The notes: generated from the letters alone by a model not told the origin. 64,000 nt of DNA from Streptomyces camelliae (GCF_027625935.1 NZ_CP115300.1:3720001-3784000); one strand, 5' to 3'. Shown: positions 1-8,301, numbered from the stretch's first letter. A program made the numbers and translations.

Positions 1-114
1 CCGGGAGGAGGAGGGCCGAGGTGAGGTGCGTGAGGTGCGCGGTCAGGCTCCGGCGCGGGCGCCGCCCGGCACCCGCCCGCCGTCCGCGCCCCGGCCACGG
101 GCTCCTCCCGCGCC
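1..114. other. left-edge stretch with no assigned gene
   Basis: This short GC-rich stretch precedes the stop codon of the deacetylase gene. One plus-strand frame is open from base 2 to a TAG at 121-123 and could be the tail of a gene entering from the left, but it is Arg/Pro-rich low-complexity sequence and I cannot support it. No hairpin of terminator quality was seen. Confidence 0.3.
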
Positions 115-1047
115 TCACAGGTAGTCCTCCAGGCGGGCCACGGCGTAGCCCTCGCGCGTGACCTTGTTCAGGAAGCGGCGCATGTCGTCGATCATCGTGC
201 CGTCCCATTCGGAGCGGCCGCGGAAGTGGGTCAGGACGATGTCGCCCCGGCGCATCTTCTGGTCGTCCTCGCGATACTCCCAGTGGTCGACGAACACCTC
301 CTCGTTCCAGATCGGCGCGTACTTGATGCCGCAGGCCTTGGCGGCGCGCAGGCTGTCCTGGTTGTAGTTGCCGTACGGGAAGCGCATGACGGTGGGCGCC
401 TTGCCGAACTGCTTCCGCATGATCTTCTGCATGCCGCAGATCTCGTCCTTCTGCTCCTCGTAGGACAGACCCGGCAGGTAGGGGTGGTGCAGGGTGTGGT
501 TGTTGAGGGTGTGGCCCTCGGCCTGCATCGTCCGGAAGTAGCCGTAGTCGTCCTTCACCAGGTAGTCGCTGAGGAAGGCGGTGTACGGGATCTTCAGGTC
601 CTGCATCATCCGCAGGAAGTCCGGGTCCTTCTCCGAGCCGTCGTCGATCGTGAGGAAGACGATCTTCTGCTTGGTGGGGATCGTGGTGAAGACCGGAGGC
701 AGGTCCCAGTCCTCCTGGTGGGCCACCTCGAAGCCGGCCCGGGCGGTGATCTCCGGTTTCACCTTGGGCGGCGGCGGAGGCGTGAGCGGTACCCGGTCCA
801 GCCCCCAGCGTCTGGCGGCGGCGACCAGGCGGGCGTGTTCCGCGGCCTGGCGGGCGTGTTCCGCGGCCCGGCGGTCCTGGGGGCCCAGCACCTGCACGGG
901 GCCGCCCTGGCCCGGTGCGGGGCGGGTCTCGGCGGGGCCGGCGCAGGCGGAGAGAAGGGCCGCGGAGGCCAGGACCGCGACCCCGCAGCCGAGGGCCGGA
1001 CGACCCGGAACAGACCGGTTTTTATCCTTTTGTACGACGGCTCGCAT
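115..1047 (-). CDS. polysaccharide deacetylase lipoprotein (NodB/CE4)
   Basis: A 310-residue secreted lipoprotein predicted to remove acetyl groups from a cell-surface or extracellular polysaccharide. The N-terminus is basic, then hydrophobic, and ends in the lipobox LLSAC (Cys35). A charged Ala/Glu/Arg stretch (about 58-80), written by a short tandem DNA repeat, and a proline run precede the NodB domain. Motif 1 reads TIDDGS (Asp135, Asp136) instead of the usual TFDDG, and the metal-binding histidines lie in NHTLHHPYL (His184, His188). The ATG at 1047 was chosen because a GGAGG lies about ten bases upstream and it begins a proper lipoprotein signal. The gene is divergent from the methyltransferase, with a 90-bp shared promoter region. 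The exact substrate cannot be told. Confidence 0.9.
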   Translation of the reverse strand: MRAVVQKDKNRSVPGRPALGCGVAVLASAALLSACAGPAETRPAPGQGGPVQVLGPQDRRAAEHARQAAEHARLVAAARRWGLDRVPLTPPPPPKVKPEITARAGFEVAHQEDWDLPPVFTTIPTKQKIVFLTIDDGSEKDPDFLRMMQDLKIPYTAFLSDYLVKDDYGYFRTMQAEGHTLNNHTLHHPYLPGLSYEEQKDEICGMQKIMRKQFGKAPTVMRFPYGNYNQDSLRAAKACGIKYAPIWNEEVFVDHWEYREDDQKMRRGDIVLTHFRGRSEWDGTMIDDMRRFLNKVTREGYAVARLEDYL

Positions 1048-1137
1048 GATGCCGGATCCTCCCAGGGCCCGGCCCGGATCCCCGGCCGACACCGCCGCCG
1101 GAGGCACACCGTCCACCGACTGGCCCACAATGAGCCG

Positions 1138-2304
1138 GTGAACGACCTCGCTCTGCTGCTCACCCCCGAAGGCCGTGCCCTCCTCGACGAGGTCCAGGGC
1201 ACCGCACCGGCGGACGAACTCACCGTCGCCACCCGGCTGCGCCGCGACCACCCGGCCGAGCTGGTGTCGGCCGCGCTCGGCCAGGCCCGGCTGCGGCAGC
1301 GGGCGGCGGCGAAGTTCGGGGCGGCGGACGCCCGGCGGATGTACTTCACACCGAACGGGGTCGAGCAGTCGACACGGAGCAGCGTGGCGGCGTACCGCGC
1401 CGAACGGTTCAAGGCCCTCGGCGTGGCCTCGGTCGCCGACCTGTGCTGCGGGATCGGCGGGGACGCGATCGCGCTGGCCCGCGCCGGGATCCGGGTGCTC
1501 GCCGTGGACCGGGACCCGGTGACGGCGGCCGTGGCCCGCGCGAACGCCGACGCGCTGGGGCTCGGCGAGCTGATCGAGGTGCGCGAGGCCGATGTCACGG
1601 AGGTGGACACGGCCGGGTACGACGCCGTCTTCGTGGACCCGGCGAGGAGAGGGGGCCGGGGCCGGATCTTCGACCCGGAGGCCTACTCGCCGCCCCTGTC
1701 CTGGGCGGTCGGCGCGGCCCGTACGGCTCCCCGCGCCGCCCTGAAGATCGCCCCGGGCATCCCGCACGAGACGGTCCCCGCCGAGGCCGAGGCCGAGTGG
1801 ATCTCCGACGGCGGCGATGTGAAGGAGGCCGTGCTGTGGTTCGGGACCGGCGCGCCGGGCGCCGTACGGGCCACGCTGCTGCCCGGCCCGCGCACGCTGC
1901 TCGGCCGGGGGCTGCCGGACCCGGCGGTGCGCCCGGTGGGACGGTATCTGTACGAGCCGGACGGCGCGGTGATCCGGGCGCACCTGGTCGCGGAGGTGGC
2001 CGACGAGCTGGACGGCGGGCTGATCGACCCCACCATCGCCTACGTCACCGCCGACGAACCGCGCCCGACCGCCTACGCCTCCGCCTACGAGATCACCGAC
2101 CACCTCCCCTTCAACGTCAAGAAGCTGAAGGCCCTGCTGCGGGAGCGCGAGGTCGGCACGCTGACCGTGAAGAAGCGCGGGTCGGCGGTCGAGCCGGAGG
2201 AACTGCGCAAGAAGGTGAAGCCCCAGGGGCCCAACGCGGCGACCGTGTTCCTCACCCGGGCCGCCGGGGCGCCCACCATGCTGATCGGCCACCCGTTGGA
2301 GTGA
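1138..2304 (+). CDS. class I SAM-dependent methyltransferase with THUMP-like C-terminus
   Basis: A 388-residue cytoplasmic protein. SAM-binding motif I is VADLCCGIGGDA (about 99-110), followed by the acidic motif LAVDRD (about 121-126) and the catalytic-type loop VDPARR (166-171), an arrangement seen in nucleic-acid methyltransferases. The lysine-rich C-terminus (FNVKKLKALLRER onward, about 325-388) resembles the THUMP-like domain of a family common in actinobacteria. I start at the GTG at 1138, because the open frame upstream is only the shadow of the divergent deacetylase gene. A tRNA or rRNA substrate is likely from the family, but the methylated base is unknown. Confidence 0.85.
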   Translation: MNDLALLLTPEGRALLDEVQGTAPADELTVATRLRRDHPAELVSAALGQARLRQRAAAKFGAADARRMYFTPNGVEQSTRSSVAAYRAERFKALGVASVADLCCGIGGDAIALARAGIRVLAVDRDPVTAAVARANADALGLGELIEVREADVTEVDTAGYDAVFVDPARRGGRGRIFDPEAYSPPLSWAVGAARTAPRAALKIAPGIPHETVPAEAEAEWISDGGDVKEAVLWFGTGAPGAVRATLLPGPRTLLGRGLPDPAVRPVGRYLYEPDGAVIRAHLVAEVADELDGGLIDPTIAYVTADEPRPTAYASAYEITDHLPFNVKKLKALLREREVGTLTVKKRGSAVEPEELRKKVKPQGPNAATVFLTRAAGAPTMLIGHPLE

Positions 2305-2356
2305 TCCGCACGGTCTCTCGCGGAGCCGGAACCCGTCGTCGGCCCACCATGCCGCC

Positions 2357-2757
2357 GTGACCTGGAGCGTGCGGCGAAGGAACCGGCGGCGGCTGGTCCG
2401 CGACATCCTGCTCCTGTCTTCAGCGGTCGTCTGCTTCGCGCTGGGCGGCGGGATGCCGGCCTTCGGCGGGAAGGAGGACTCGGACCACATGTCCACCGTG
2501 GCCGGCTTCTTCACCGACATCGTCAGCCTCTTCCTCGCCCTGGCCGACTTCTTCCGCGCGCCATGTACGGCTGCAGGAAACACCGGCCGGGCAACCGCTG
2601 TACGAGGACGGGGAGCGGCCCGCCGTGGCGAGCCGCGCGGTGCGGCGCAGGATCGTCCTCACGGCAGGCGTGGTGGCGACGGCCACGACCACGGTCTCCG
2701 GCTCCAGCGGCTCGGACCGTACGCCTGTGGAGAACCGACCGCCGGCTGCCCTGAACG
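2357..2757 (+). pseudogene. frameshifted remnant of a small membrane-anchored protein
   Basis: From a GTG at 2357, coding-type sequence runs for about 68 codons: basic residues, a hydrophobic segment (ILLLSSAVVCFALGGG), then FFTDIVSLFLALADFFR. Near 2560 the G/C-third-position bias moves to another frame, which reads VRLQETPAGQPLYEDGERPA and then a second hydrophobic stretch (VLTAGVVATATTTV) up to about 2757. This suggests a single-base indel in a once continuous gene of about 130 codons. I do not recognise the family. The 3' end abuts the convergent sigma-factor gene without a clear stop in the second frame, so it may also be truncated. Confidence 0.5.
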
Positions 2758-2758
2758 G

Positions 2759-4030
2759 TCACTCCCGCGCCCGGCGCAGCAGCAGCTCCCGTTCCTTCTC
2801 GTTGCGGGCCAGGGCCGCCGCGCGGGCGAACTCCTCGCGGGCCTCCGTCGTACGCCCGAGGCGGGTCAGCAGATCGCCGCGGACGCTGGGGAGCAGGTGG
2901 TAGTCGCGCAGGGCGGGCTCGTCGGTCAGGGCGTCGACCAGTTTCAGTCCCTCGGCCGGGCCGTCGGCCATCGCCACGGCGACCGCGCGGTTCAGCTCGA
3001 CCACCGGGGACGGGGCACGGGCCGCCAGCAGGCCGTACAGGGTGGCGATGGTGCGCCAGTCGGTGTCCTCGTAGCGGTACGCGTGCGCGTGGCACGCGGC
3101 GATGGCCGCCTGGAGGGCGTACGGGCCGGGCGCGCCCAGGGCGGTGGCGCGGTCGAGCGCGCGGATGCCACGGGCGATGAGCAGCCGGTTCCAGCGGCGG
3201 CGGTTCTGGTGCTCCAGGAGGACCGGTTCGCCGTCCGGGCCCGTGCGGGCGGCCGTGCGGGACGCCTGGAACTCCAGCAGCGCGGTCAGGCCGTGCACCT
3301 CCGGTTCCTTGGGCATCAGGGCGGACAGGACGCGGGCCAGGCGCAGCGCGTCCTCGCACAGGCCGGGGCGCAGCAGATCGTCGCCGGCGGTCGCGGCGTA
3401 CCCCTCGTTGAAGATCAGGTAGATGACGTCCAGCACGGAGCCCAGGCGGGCCTCGCGGTCGGGCCCGTACGGCACCTCGAAGGCGACGTTCTTCGTGGCG
3501 AGGGTCCGCTTGGCCCGGACGACGCGCTGGGCGATCGTCGGCTCCGGGACCAGGTAGGCGCGGGCGATCTCGGCCGTGCTCAGGCCGCCGAGGAGGCGCA
3601 GGGTGAGCGCGGTGCGGGCCTGCGGGGTCAGCACCGGATGGCAGGTGGTGAAGACGAGCCGGAGCAGGTCGTCGTCGATGTCGTCCGGGTCGGCCGGCTC
3701 CTCGGGCGGGGCCGTGGTCTCCAGGTCCCGGCCGATCTCGGCGAGCTTGCGGGCGTAGGTCTCGCGGCGCCGGATCAGGTCGACGGCACGGTGCCGGGCG
3801 GTGGCCATGAGCCAGGCGCCGGGGTTGTCGGGCACGCCGTCGCGGGACCACTGCTCCAGGGCGGCGACCAGCGCGTCCTGGGTCAGTTCCTCGGCGATGC
3901 CGACGTCCCGGACGATCCGTGCGACACCGGCGACGACGCGGGGCGACTCCAGGCGGAAGACGGTCTCGATGGTGTGTGCCGCGGTGGGCTCTGGCGCGGT
4001 GGGGTGTGCCGCGGTGGGCTGTGGTTCCAC
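2759..4030 (-). CDS. ECF sigma factor, ECF42 group
   Basis: A 423-residue RNA polymerase sigma factor. It has sigma region 2 (core ELTQDALVAALEQWS, then GAWLMATARHRAVDLIRRR) and region 4 with the helix-turn-helix GGLSTAEIARAYLVPEPTIA. The long C-terminal extension (about 190-423, FNEGYAATAGDDL onward, ending in TPR-like helices) is typical of ECF42. The gene follows the YCII/DGPF gene, the hallmark ECF42 partner. The GTG at 4030 is chosen because it lies just before conserved region 2. An in-frame GTG at 4075, directly after the YCII stop codon, would add 15 poorly conserved residues. The start codon sits inside a 12-bp inverted repeat, which suggests translation coupled to the upstream gene. 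Confidence 0.88.
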   Translation of the reverse strand: MEPQPTAAHPTAPEPTAAHTIETVFRLESPRVVAGVARIVRDVGIAEELTQDALVAALEQWSRDGVPDNPGAWLMATARHRAVDLIRRRETYARKLAEIGRDLETTAPPEEPADPDDIDDDLLRLVFTTCHPVLTPQARTALTLRLLGGLSTAEIARAYLVPEPTIAQRVVRAKRTLATKNVAFEVPYGPDREARLGSVLDVIYLIFNEGYAATAGDDLLRPGLCEDALRLARVLSALMPKEPEVHGLTALLEFQASRTAARTGPDGEPVLLEHQNRRRWNRLLIARGIRALDRATALGAPGPYALQAAIAACHAHAYRYEDTDWRTIATLYGLLAARAPSPVVELNRAVAVAMADGPAEGLKLVDALTDEPALRDYHLLPSVRGDLLTRLGRTTEAREEFARAAALARNEKERELLLRRARE

Positions 4031-4038
4031 AGCCCACC
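3974..4038. repeat. 17-bp direct repeat plus 12-bp inverted repeat over the sigma-factor start
   Basis: GTGTGCCGCGGTGGGCT occurs at 3974-3990 and again at 4004-4020. GGTGGGCTGTGG (4013-4024) is followed after two bases by its exact reverse complement (4027-4038). In the sigma-factor mRNA this makes a 12-bp stem with a 2-base (AA) loop, and the GUG start (4030-4028) is paired within it. Confidence 0.85.
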
Positions 4039-4075
4039 ATGCAACACCCCTTGACGCCGGGGGGCCAGCGAACAC

Positions 4076-4432
4076 TCAGGCCTCGGCGATCTCCCGGACC
4101 TCACAGCTCACGGTCCAGTAGTCCTCGTGCACCTGGAGGAACCGCTTGGCCCACTCCAGGGCCTCGGCCTTGTCCTTGCACTGCATGATCGCGTAGCCGC
4201 CGATGACCTCCCTGGACTCGGTGAACGGCCCGTCGGTGACGGAGAGCTTGCCGCCCTGCCAGTGCACGGTGGTGGCCTGCGTGGACGGCGTCAGCCCGGC
4301 GGTGTCGAGCATCACGCCGGCCTTGGTGACCTCCTCGATCAGCTCGCCCATCCGCCGCATCAGCTCCTCGCTGGGACCCCCGGCGGGTGCGGTGGACTCG
4401 TCGATGTGCACGATCGACATGTAGCGCGGCAT
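4076..4432 (-). CDS. YCII-related (DGPF) domain protein, ECF42 partner
   Basis: A 118-residue cytoplasmic protein of the YCII/DGPF family. It begins MPRYMSIVHIDEST and contains the family signature VTDGPFTESREVIGGY followed by a helix (KAEALEWAKRFL). Start ATG 4432 has AAGGAG seven bases upstream. DGPF proteins are the standard genomic and regulatory target of ECF42 sigma factors; their biochemical activity is not established. The stop codon lies immediately upstream of the sigma factor's coding region, so the two form an operon behind an ECF42-type promoter. Confidence 0.9.
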   Translation of the reverse strand: MPRYMSIVHIDESTAPAGGPSEELMRRMGELIEEVTKAGVMLDTAGLTPSTQATTVHWQGGKLSVTDGPFTESREVIGGYAIMQCKDKAEALEWAKRFLQVHEDYWTVSCEVREIAEA

Positions 4433-4483
4433 GGTGACTCCTTCGGTCGGGCGGCCGGGCCTTCCCCCGCCGCTCACCCATGC

Positions 4484-4510
4484 GTCGAACAGGAACCGCC
4501 TCGATCGACA
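4484..4510 (-). promoter_or_regulatory. ECF42-type promoter (TGTCGA-N17-CGAC)
   Basis: On the minus strand TGTCGA (4510-4505) is followed after 17 bases by CGAC (4487-4484). These match the -35 and -10 elements reported for ECF42 sigma factors. The expected transcript start is about 45 bases upstream of the YCII start codon. This implies positive autoregulation of the operon. Confidence 0.7.
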
Positions 4511-4542
4511 CGCACCCGGAACTTTTTTCTGGACCTTTTTTG

Positions 4543-4587
4543 AGCTTCTTCGGCAGAGCTTCTTCGGCTGGGCTTCTTCGGCTGGGC
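4543..4587. repeat. short tandem repeat of about 15 bp
   Basis: GCTTCTTCGGC(A/T)G is repeated three times, with a partial fourth copy (GCTCCTTCAG), directly after the stop codon of the LCP gene. Two T-runs (4522-4528, 4534-4541) lie beside it. It is intergenic and no function is evident. Confidence 0.8.
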
Positions 4588-4591
4588 TCCT

Positions 4592-5647
4592 TCAGCGCAG
4601 CGACGCCCACAGCCTGCTCGCCGCCGGTTCCTGCGCGATCACCCGGTTGGGATCGGAGGGGGCGGTGACGACCGGCATCATCACCGTCGTCACCCGGTCG
4701 GCCGTCAGCCCCTTCAGGCTCTGGCCGAGCCGCGTCAGCTCGCTCAGCGAGTCCAGGCCGGTGTCGGTGGTGAGGCTCGCGGTGACCGTGTCGGCGACCC
4801 GGTACAGCTTGGCCGGGTCGGTGAGGAGACTGGTGCCCGCCATCTGCTCCAGCAGGGCCTTCACCAGCTTCTGCTGGAGCCCTATGCGGCCGAGGTCGCT
4901 GCCGTCGCCTATGCCGTGCCGGGTGCGGGCGAAGGCGAGAGCCGTCCTGCCGTCGAGGTGGTGGGTGCCTGCGGGCAGGTCCAGGTGGCTGTCGTCGTCG
5001 TGGATGTCCTGGCCGGTGGTGACCGTGACCCCGCCGAGCGCGTCCACCAGCTTGGCGAAGCCGGAGAAGTCGACCTCCAGGTAGTGGTCCATGCGGACGC
5101 CGGTGATCGACTCGACCGTCTTCACGGCGCACACCGGCCCGCCGATCTCGTAGGCGGTGTTGAACATCGCGCCGTACGCCACCGCCGTGGACCTGCCGGA
5201 GGACAGCGGGCAGGACGGGCGGGTGACGAGGGTGTCGCGCGGGATGCTGACCACGGTGGCCTTCGTACGGCCCGCGTCGATGTGCACGACCATCGCCGTG
5301 TCCGAGCGGGCGCCGGAGCTGTCGCCGCCGCCCAGCTCCTGGTTGGCCTTGCCGCTGCGCGAGTCCGAGCCGAGGACCAGGATGTTCAGGGAACCGGACG
5401 GCAGCGGGGAGGCCGAGGCCGACGGGGTGATCATCGTCTTGGCGGGGCGGTCGTCGCCGAGGGCGCTGTCGATGTCGACGCTTTTGATGTTGTGGTTCAG
5501 ATGCCAGTACGCCCAGCCGCCGGCGGCCGCGCCCAGCACCAGGACCCCCGCCAGGGTGAGGCCGACGATCTTCAGCGCTCTCGATCGCCGGCCCACTTGT
5601 CTGCCCGCGTCGCCGTGCTCCTCGCGTAGCTCCTCGTGTCGCGTCAC
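4592..5647 (-). CDS. LytR-CpsA-Psr (LCP) family cell-wall ligase
   Basis: A 351-residue membrane-anchored enzyme. It has a basic cytoplasmic N-terminus, one transmembrane helix (about 26-48) and an extracytoplasmic LCP domain. Visible LCP features are NILVLGSDSRSG, the acidic ARSDTAMVVHID, the arginine motif VVSIPRDTLV, and DLPAGTHHLDGRTALAFARTRH. LCP enzymes transfer lipid-linked wall glycopolymers (teichoic-acid-like or other polymers) to peptidoglycan outside the cell. The gene stands alone; the next gene upstream (the xylanase) has its own regulation. Confidence 0.92.
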   Translation of the reverse strand: MTRHEELREEHGDAGRQVGRRSRALKIVGLTLAGVLVLGAAAGGWAYWHLNHNIKSVDIDSALGDDRPAKTMITPSASASPLPSGSLNILVLGSDSRSGKANQELGGGDSSGARSDTAMVVHIDAGRTKATVVSIPRDTLVTRPSCPLSSGRSTAVAYGAMFNTAYEIGGPVCAVKTVESITGVRMDHYLEVDFSGFAKLVDALGGVTVTTGQDIHDDDSHLDLPAGTHHLDGRTALAFARTRHGIGDGSDLGRIGLQQKLVKALLEQMAGTSLLTDPAKLYRVADTVTASLTTDTGLDSLSELTRLGQSLKGLTADRVTTVMMPVVTAPSDPNRVIAQEPAASRLWASLR

Positions 5648-5720
5648 AGCAGGAACGTAAGTCCGAATTATTAGGGGACTGTTAGCGGAAGCCGTGCGAG
5701 TCGGTTTTCTTGGGCAATTC

Positions 5721-7076
5721 TCATCCCAGCGTCACCGTGGGTACCGGATTGCTGCCGCTCCAGGACCCGTTGAAACCGAACGTCACCGAACCGCCGTCCG
5801 GCACCGACCCGTTGTACGAGGCGTTGGCACACGACACCGCCGTGCCCGACTGGGTGCAGGTGGCGTTCCAGGCCTGGGTGATCCGCTGGCCCGCCCCGAA
5901 GGTCCAGTTCGCCTTCCAGGACGACAGCGAGGCCCCGGAGCAGGAGATCGTGACCTGGCCGGTGAACCCGGTGTTCCACTGACTGCTCACGCTGTACGCG
6001 GCGGTGCAGGCGCCGGTCGGTGGCGGCGTACCCCCGCCGCTGTCACTGCCGCCGAGCGCCGTCGCGATGCCGTAATACGCCGGTTTCGGCTGGTAGTTCT
6101 CGTCGTACGGGGTTGCCGCCCCGTACCCCGGGAAGGTGCCCGGCACCCAGGAGTCGGCGTCGGTGAAGCCCCACACGGTGACGTTGACGCACCGGGTCAC
6201 GGCGGCGCACGCGGCCACGACCGAGTTGAAGTCGGCCTTCTGCTGGGCGAGCTTGGTGCTGTCGGCGGGCAGCTGCATGCGTACGTCCAGCTCGGTGATC
6301 GCCACGTCCACGCCGAGGTCGGCGAAACGCTGGATGTTCTGCTGGAGCGTCGACGGCACCTGGCCGAGGATCAGATGGGCCTGGAGTCCGACGCCGTCGA
6401 TCGGGACGCCCTGTGCCTTCAGGGACTTGACCAGGTTGTACAGGGCGTCGGACTTCGCGTTCACGCCCTCGACGTTGTAGTCGTTGATGTACAGCTTGGC
6501 GTCCGGGTCGGCCGCGTGTGCCCAGGTCAGGGCGTTGGCTATATAGCCGGAGCCGAGGTTGTCGTACCAGAGGTCGGAGCGGTAGGTGCCGTCGTCGTTG
6601 AACGGCTCGTTGACCACGTCCCAGGCGGCGATCTCGCCCTTGTAGCGGCTCACCTCGGTGGTGATGTGGTTCTGCAGGAGGCTGCCGAGCTGGGCGGGGG
6701 TCCAGCTGCCGTTCGTCAGCCAGCTCGGGTTCTGGTTGTGCCAGACCAGGGTGTGGCCGCGCACCTTCTGGTTGTGGGCCTGGGCGAAGGCCACGATCTG
6801 GTCGGCCTCGGTCCAGTTGAAGCTGCCCCGGGTGGGCTCGACGGTCCCCCACTTCATGGCGTTGCCGGGGGTCAGCGAGCTGAACTGACCGCCGGCGAGG
6901 TCGCCGTAGGTGCCGGTGAGCTTGGAGCCGGTGACGGCTGTGCCGATGAGCTTGCCCTTCGCCGCCGCCAGGTCGCGCAGCGGGGTGTCGGCAGCATGCG
7001 CGGCGGGCGCCGTCAGCAGGAGCGCGGCACCGGTCACGAGGGAAGCGAGAGGTAAGCCGATTCTCAGAGATCTCAC
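5721..7076 (-). CDS. secreted endo-1,4-beta-xylanase, GH10 with C-terminal CBM2
   Basis: A 451-residue extracellular xylanase. The signal peptide (about 1-29) ends in APAAHA. The GH10 domain spans about 32-335, with acid/base Glu157 in WDVVNEPF and nucleophile Glu262 in ITELDV. A Gly/Ser/Pro/Thr linker (about 335-350) leads to a family-2 carbohydrate-binding module (CTAAYSVSSQWNTGF to the C-terminus). It should cut internal xylan bonds while bound to plant cell wall. The GTG at 7076 follows GGAGG by nine bases and is preferred over an upstream in-frame codon lacking a signal. A perfect operator palindrome overlaps this ribosome-binding site, pointing to repression by the adjacent LacI regulator. 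Confidence 0.95.
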   Translation of the reverse strand: MRSLRIGLPLASLVTGAALLLTAPAAHAADTPLRDLAAAKGKLIGTAVTGSKLTGTYGDLAGGQFSSLTPGNAMKWGTVEPTRGSFNWTEADQIVAFAQAHNQKVRGHTLVWHNQNPSWLTNGSWTPAQLGSLLQNHITTEVSRYKGEIAAWDVVNEPFNDDGTYRSDLWYDNLGSGYIANALTWAHAADPDAKLYINDYNVEGVNAKSDALYNLVKSLKAQGVPIDGVGLQAHLILGQVPSTLQQNIQRFADLGVDVAITELDVRMQLPADSTKLAQQKADFNSVVAACAAVTRCVNVTVWGFTDADSWVPGTFPGYGAATPYDENYQPKPAYYGIATALGGSDSGGGTPPPTGACTAAYSVSSQWNTGFTGQVTISCSGASLSSWKANWTFGAGQRITQAWNATCTQSGTAVSCANASYNGSVPDGGSVTFGFNGSWSGSNPVPTVTLG

Positions 7077-7087
7077 TGCGGGTGCCT

Positions 7088-7100
7088 CCGAAAGTTTCGG
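7088..7100. promoter_or_regulatory. BxlR/LacI-type operator at the xylanase RBS
   Basis: CCGAAAGTTTCGG is a perfect 13-bp palindrome with an odd centre. It contains CGAA-N3-TTCG, the inverted repeat reported for Streptomyces xylan/xylobiose LacI repressors such as BxlR. On the coding strand its right arm runs directly into the Shine-Dalgarno GGAGG, so bound repressor would block transcription just before the start codon. Confidence 0.75.
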
Positions 7101-7178
7101 TTGGTTTACCGACTGGCTTCGGAGGAGTGTGGGGGCGCCCGTCCCACCCGTCAATACGTCAACTTCCGGCCAGCCACG

Positions 7179-8210
7179 TCACTCCGTCGCCGGCGCCGCC
7201 GTACTCGACCGCACCACCAAACTCGTTGCCAGCTCCACCCGGGTCGCCGCCCGCTCCTCCTGCTCGCGCGCCAGCTCCAGCACCAGCCGGGCGGCCGCCT
7301 CGGCCATCTCGGTCAGCGGCTGCCGTACGGTCGTCAGCGGCGGGCCCACCCAGCGGGCCACCGGCAGATCGTCGAAGCCGACCACGCTGAGGTCCTCCGG
7401 AATGCGCAGGCCCAGCTCGCGGGCGGCCTCGTACAGGCCGAGCGCCTGCAGGTCGTTGCCCGCGAAGACGGCGGTGGGCCGGTCGGGGCGGCCGAGCAGC
7501 TCCAGGCCCAGCCGGTAGCCGGCGTCGTGGTGGAAGTCGCCGCCGACGATCAGCGAGGGGTCGACGGGCAGGCCGGCCGTCTCCAGCGCGGCCCGGTAGC
7601 CGTCGACCCGGGCGCGGCTGCACATCATCCGGGACGGGCCGCTGATCGCGCCGATCCGGGTGTGGCCGAGCTCGACCAGGTGGCGGGTGGCGGCGAGCCC
7701 GCCCTGCCAGTTGGTGGCGCCGATCGAGGGCACGTCCGGGCCCGGGTCGCCGGCCGGGTCCATCACCACGAACGGGATGGACCGGCTGGTCAGCAGCGCC
7801 CGCTGGGACTCGTCCAGCCCGGACAGCACCAGCACCACCCCGTGCGGGCGGCGCGCGGCGACCTGGTCGGCCCAGGTCCGGCCCGGGGTGAGCCGCCCGG
7901 CCGACTCCGACAGCACGACGCTCAGCCCGGCGTCCCGGGCCACGTTCTCCACCCCCCGGATGACCTCCATCGCCCACGCGCTCTCCAGCTCGTGGAAGAC
8001 CAGGTCGATCAGCGGGGAGCGGGACGCCTCGGCGCGCCGGCGCCGGTAGCCGTAGGCGCGCAGCAGCTCCTCGACGCGGGTGCGGGTCGCCGGGGCGACG
8101 TCGGCGCGGCCGTTGAGGACCTTCGAAACAGTCGGAGCGGACACCCCGGCCTCACGGGCGATTTCGGCGAGGGTCGCCGTCTGGGTTTCTGTGGGCTTCG
8201 AAGGTTTCAT
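7179..8210 (-). CDS. LacI-family repressor of the xylan locus
   Basis: A 343-residue transcriptional regulator. The N-terminal helix-turn-helix is TLAEIAREAGVSAPTVSKVL (13-32) and the hinge helix is in RTRVEELLRAYGY. A periplasmic-binding-type sensor domain follows (about 65-340), with GFDDLPVARWVGPPLTTVRQP near its end. It sits between the xylanase and the GH3 gene and is divergent from the latter. Operators with the CGAA-N3-TTCG pattern lie before both targets, and a weaker version (CGAAGGTTTCA, 8199-8209) covers its own start codon. By analogy with BxlR the inducer is probably xylobiose or a related oligosaccharide; no sugar ABC transporter is nearby. Confidence 0.92.
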   Translation of the reverse strand: MKPSKPTETQTATLAEIAREAGVSAPTVSKVLNGRADVAPATRTRVEELLRAYGYRRRRAEASRSPLIDLVFHELESAWAMEVIRGVENVARDAGLSVVLSESAGRLTPGRTWADQVAARRPHGVVLVLSGLDESQRALLTSRSIPFVVMDPAGDPGPDVPSIGATNWQGGLAATRHLVELGHTRIGAISGPSRMMCSRARVDGYRAALETAGLPVDPSLIVGGDFHHDAGYRLGLELLGRPDRPTAVFAGNDLQALGLYEAARELGLRIPEDLSVVGFDDLPVARWVGPPLTTVRQPLTEMAEAAARLVLELAREQEERAATRVELATSLVVRSSTAAPATE

Positions 8211-8238
8211 GCCCGGGATCGTATCCCCGCCGGACCTC

Positions 8239-8267
8239 TTGACGAAGGCCCGTGCGCGCCATAGGTT
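8239..8267 (+). promoter_or_regulatory. promoter of the GH3 gene
   Basis: TTGACG (8239-8244) and TAGGTT (8262-8267) are separated by 17 bases, a good match to a vegetative (HrdB-type) promoter. The expected start is near 8274, within the first of the two downstream operators. Confidence 0.6.
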
Positions 8268-8269
8268 CC

Positions 8270-8301
8270 CGGAACATTCGGAATAGTCTACGAAACATTC
8301 G
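8270..8301. promoter_or_regulatory. paired operators before the GH3 gene
   Basis: CGGAACATTCG (8270-8280) and CGAAACATTCG (8291-8301) differ by one base and are 21 bp apart, two helical turns on the same DNA face. The second is an exact CGAA-N3-TTCG site like the one before the xylanase gene. They lie just downstream of the predicted -10 element, where a bound LacI repressor would block the GH3 promoter. Confidence 0.7.

Noticed and set aside
115..2583. Single 822-residue gene covering the deacetylase and the region opposite the methyltransferase
   Set aside because: The lipoprotein signal and Shine-Dalgarno at 1047 define the real start; the upstream part is the shadow of the methyltransferase gene.
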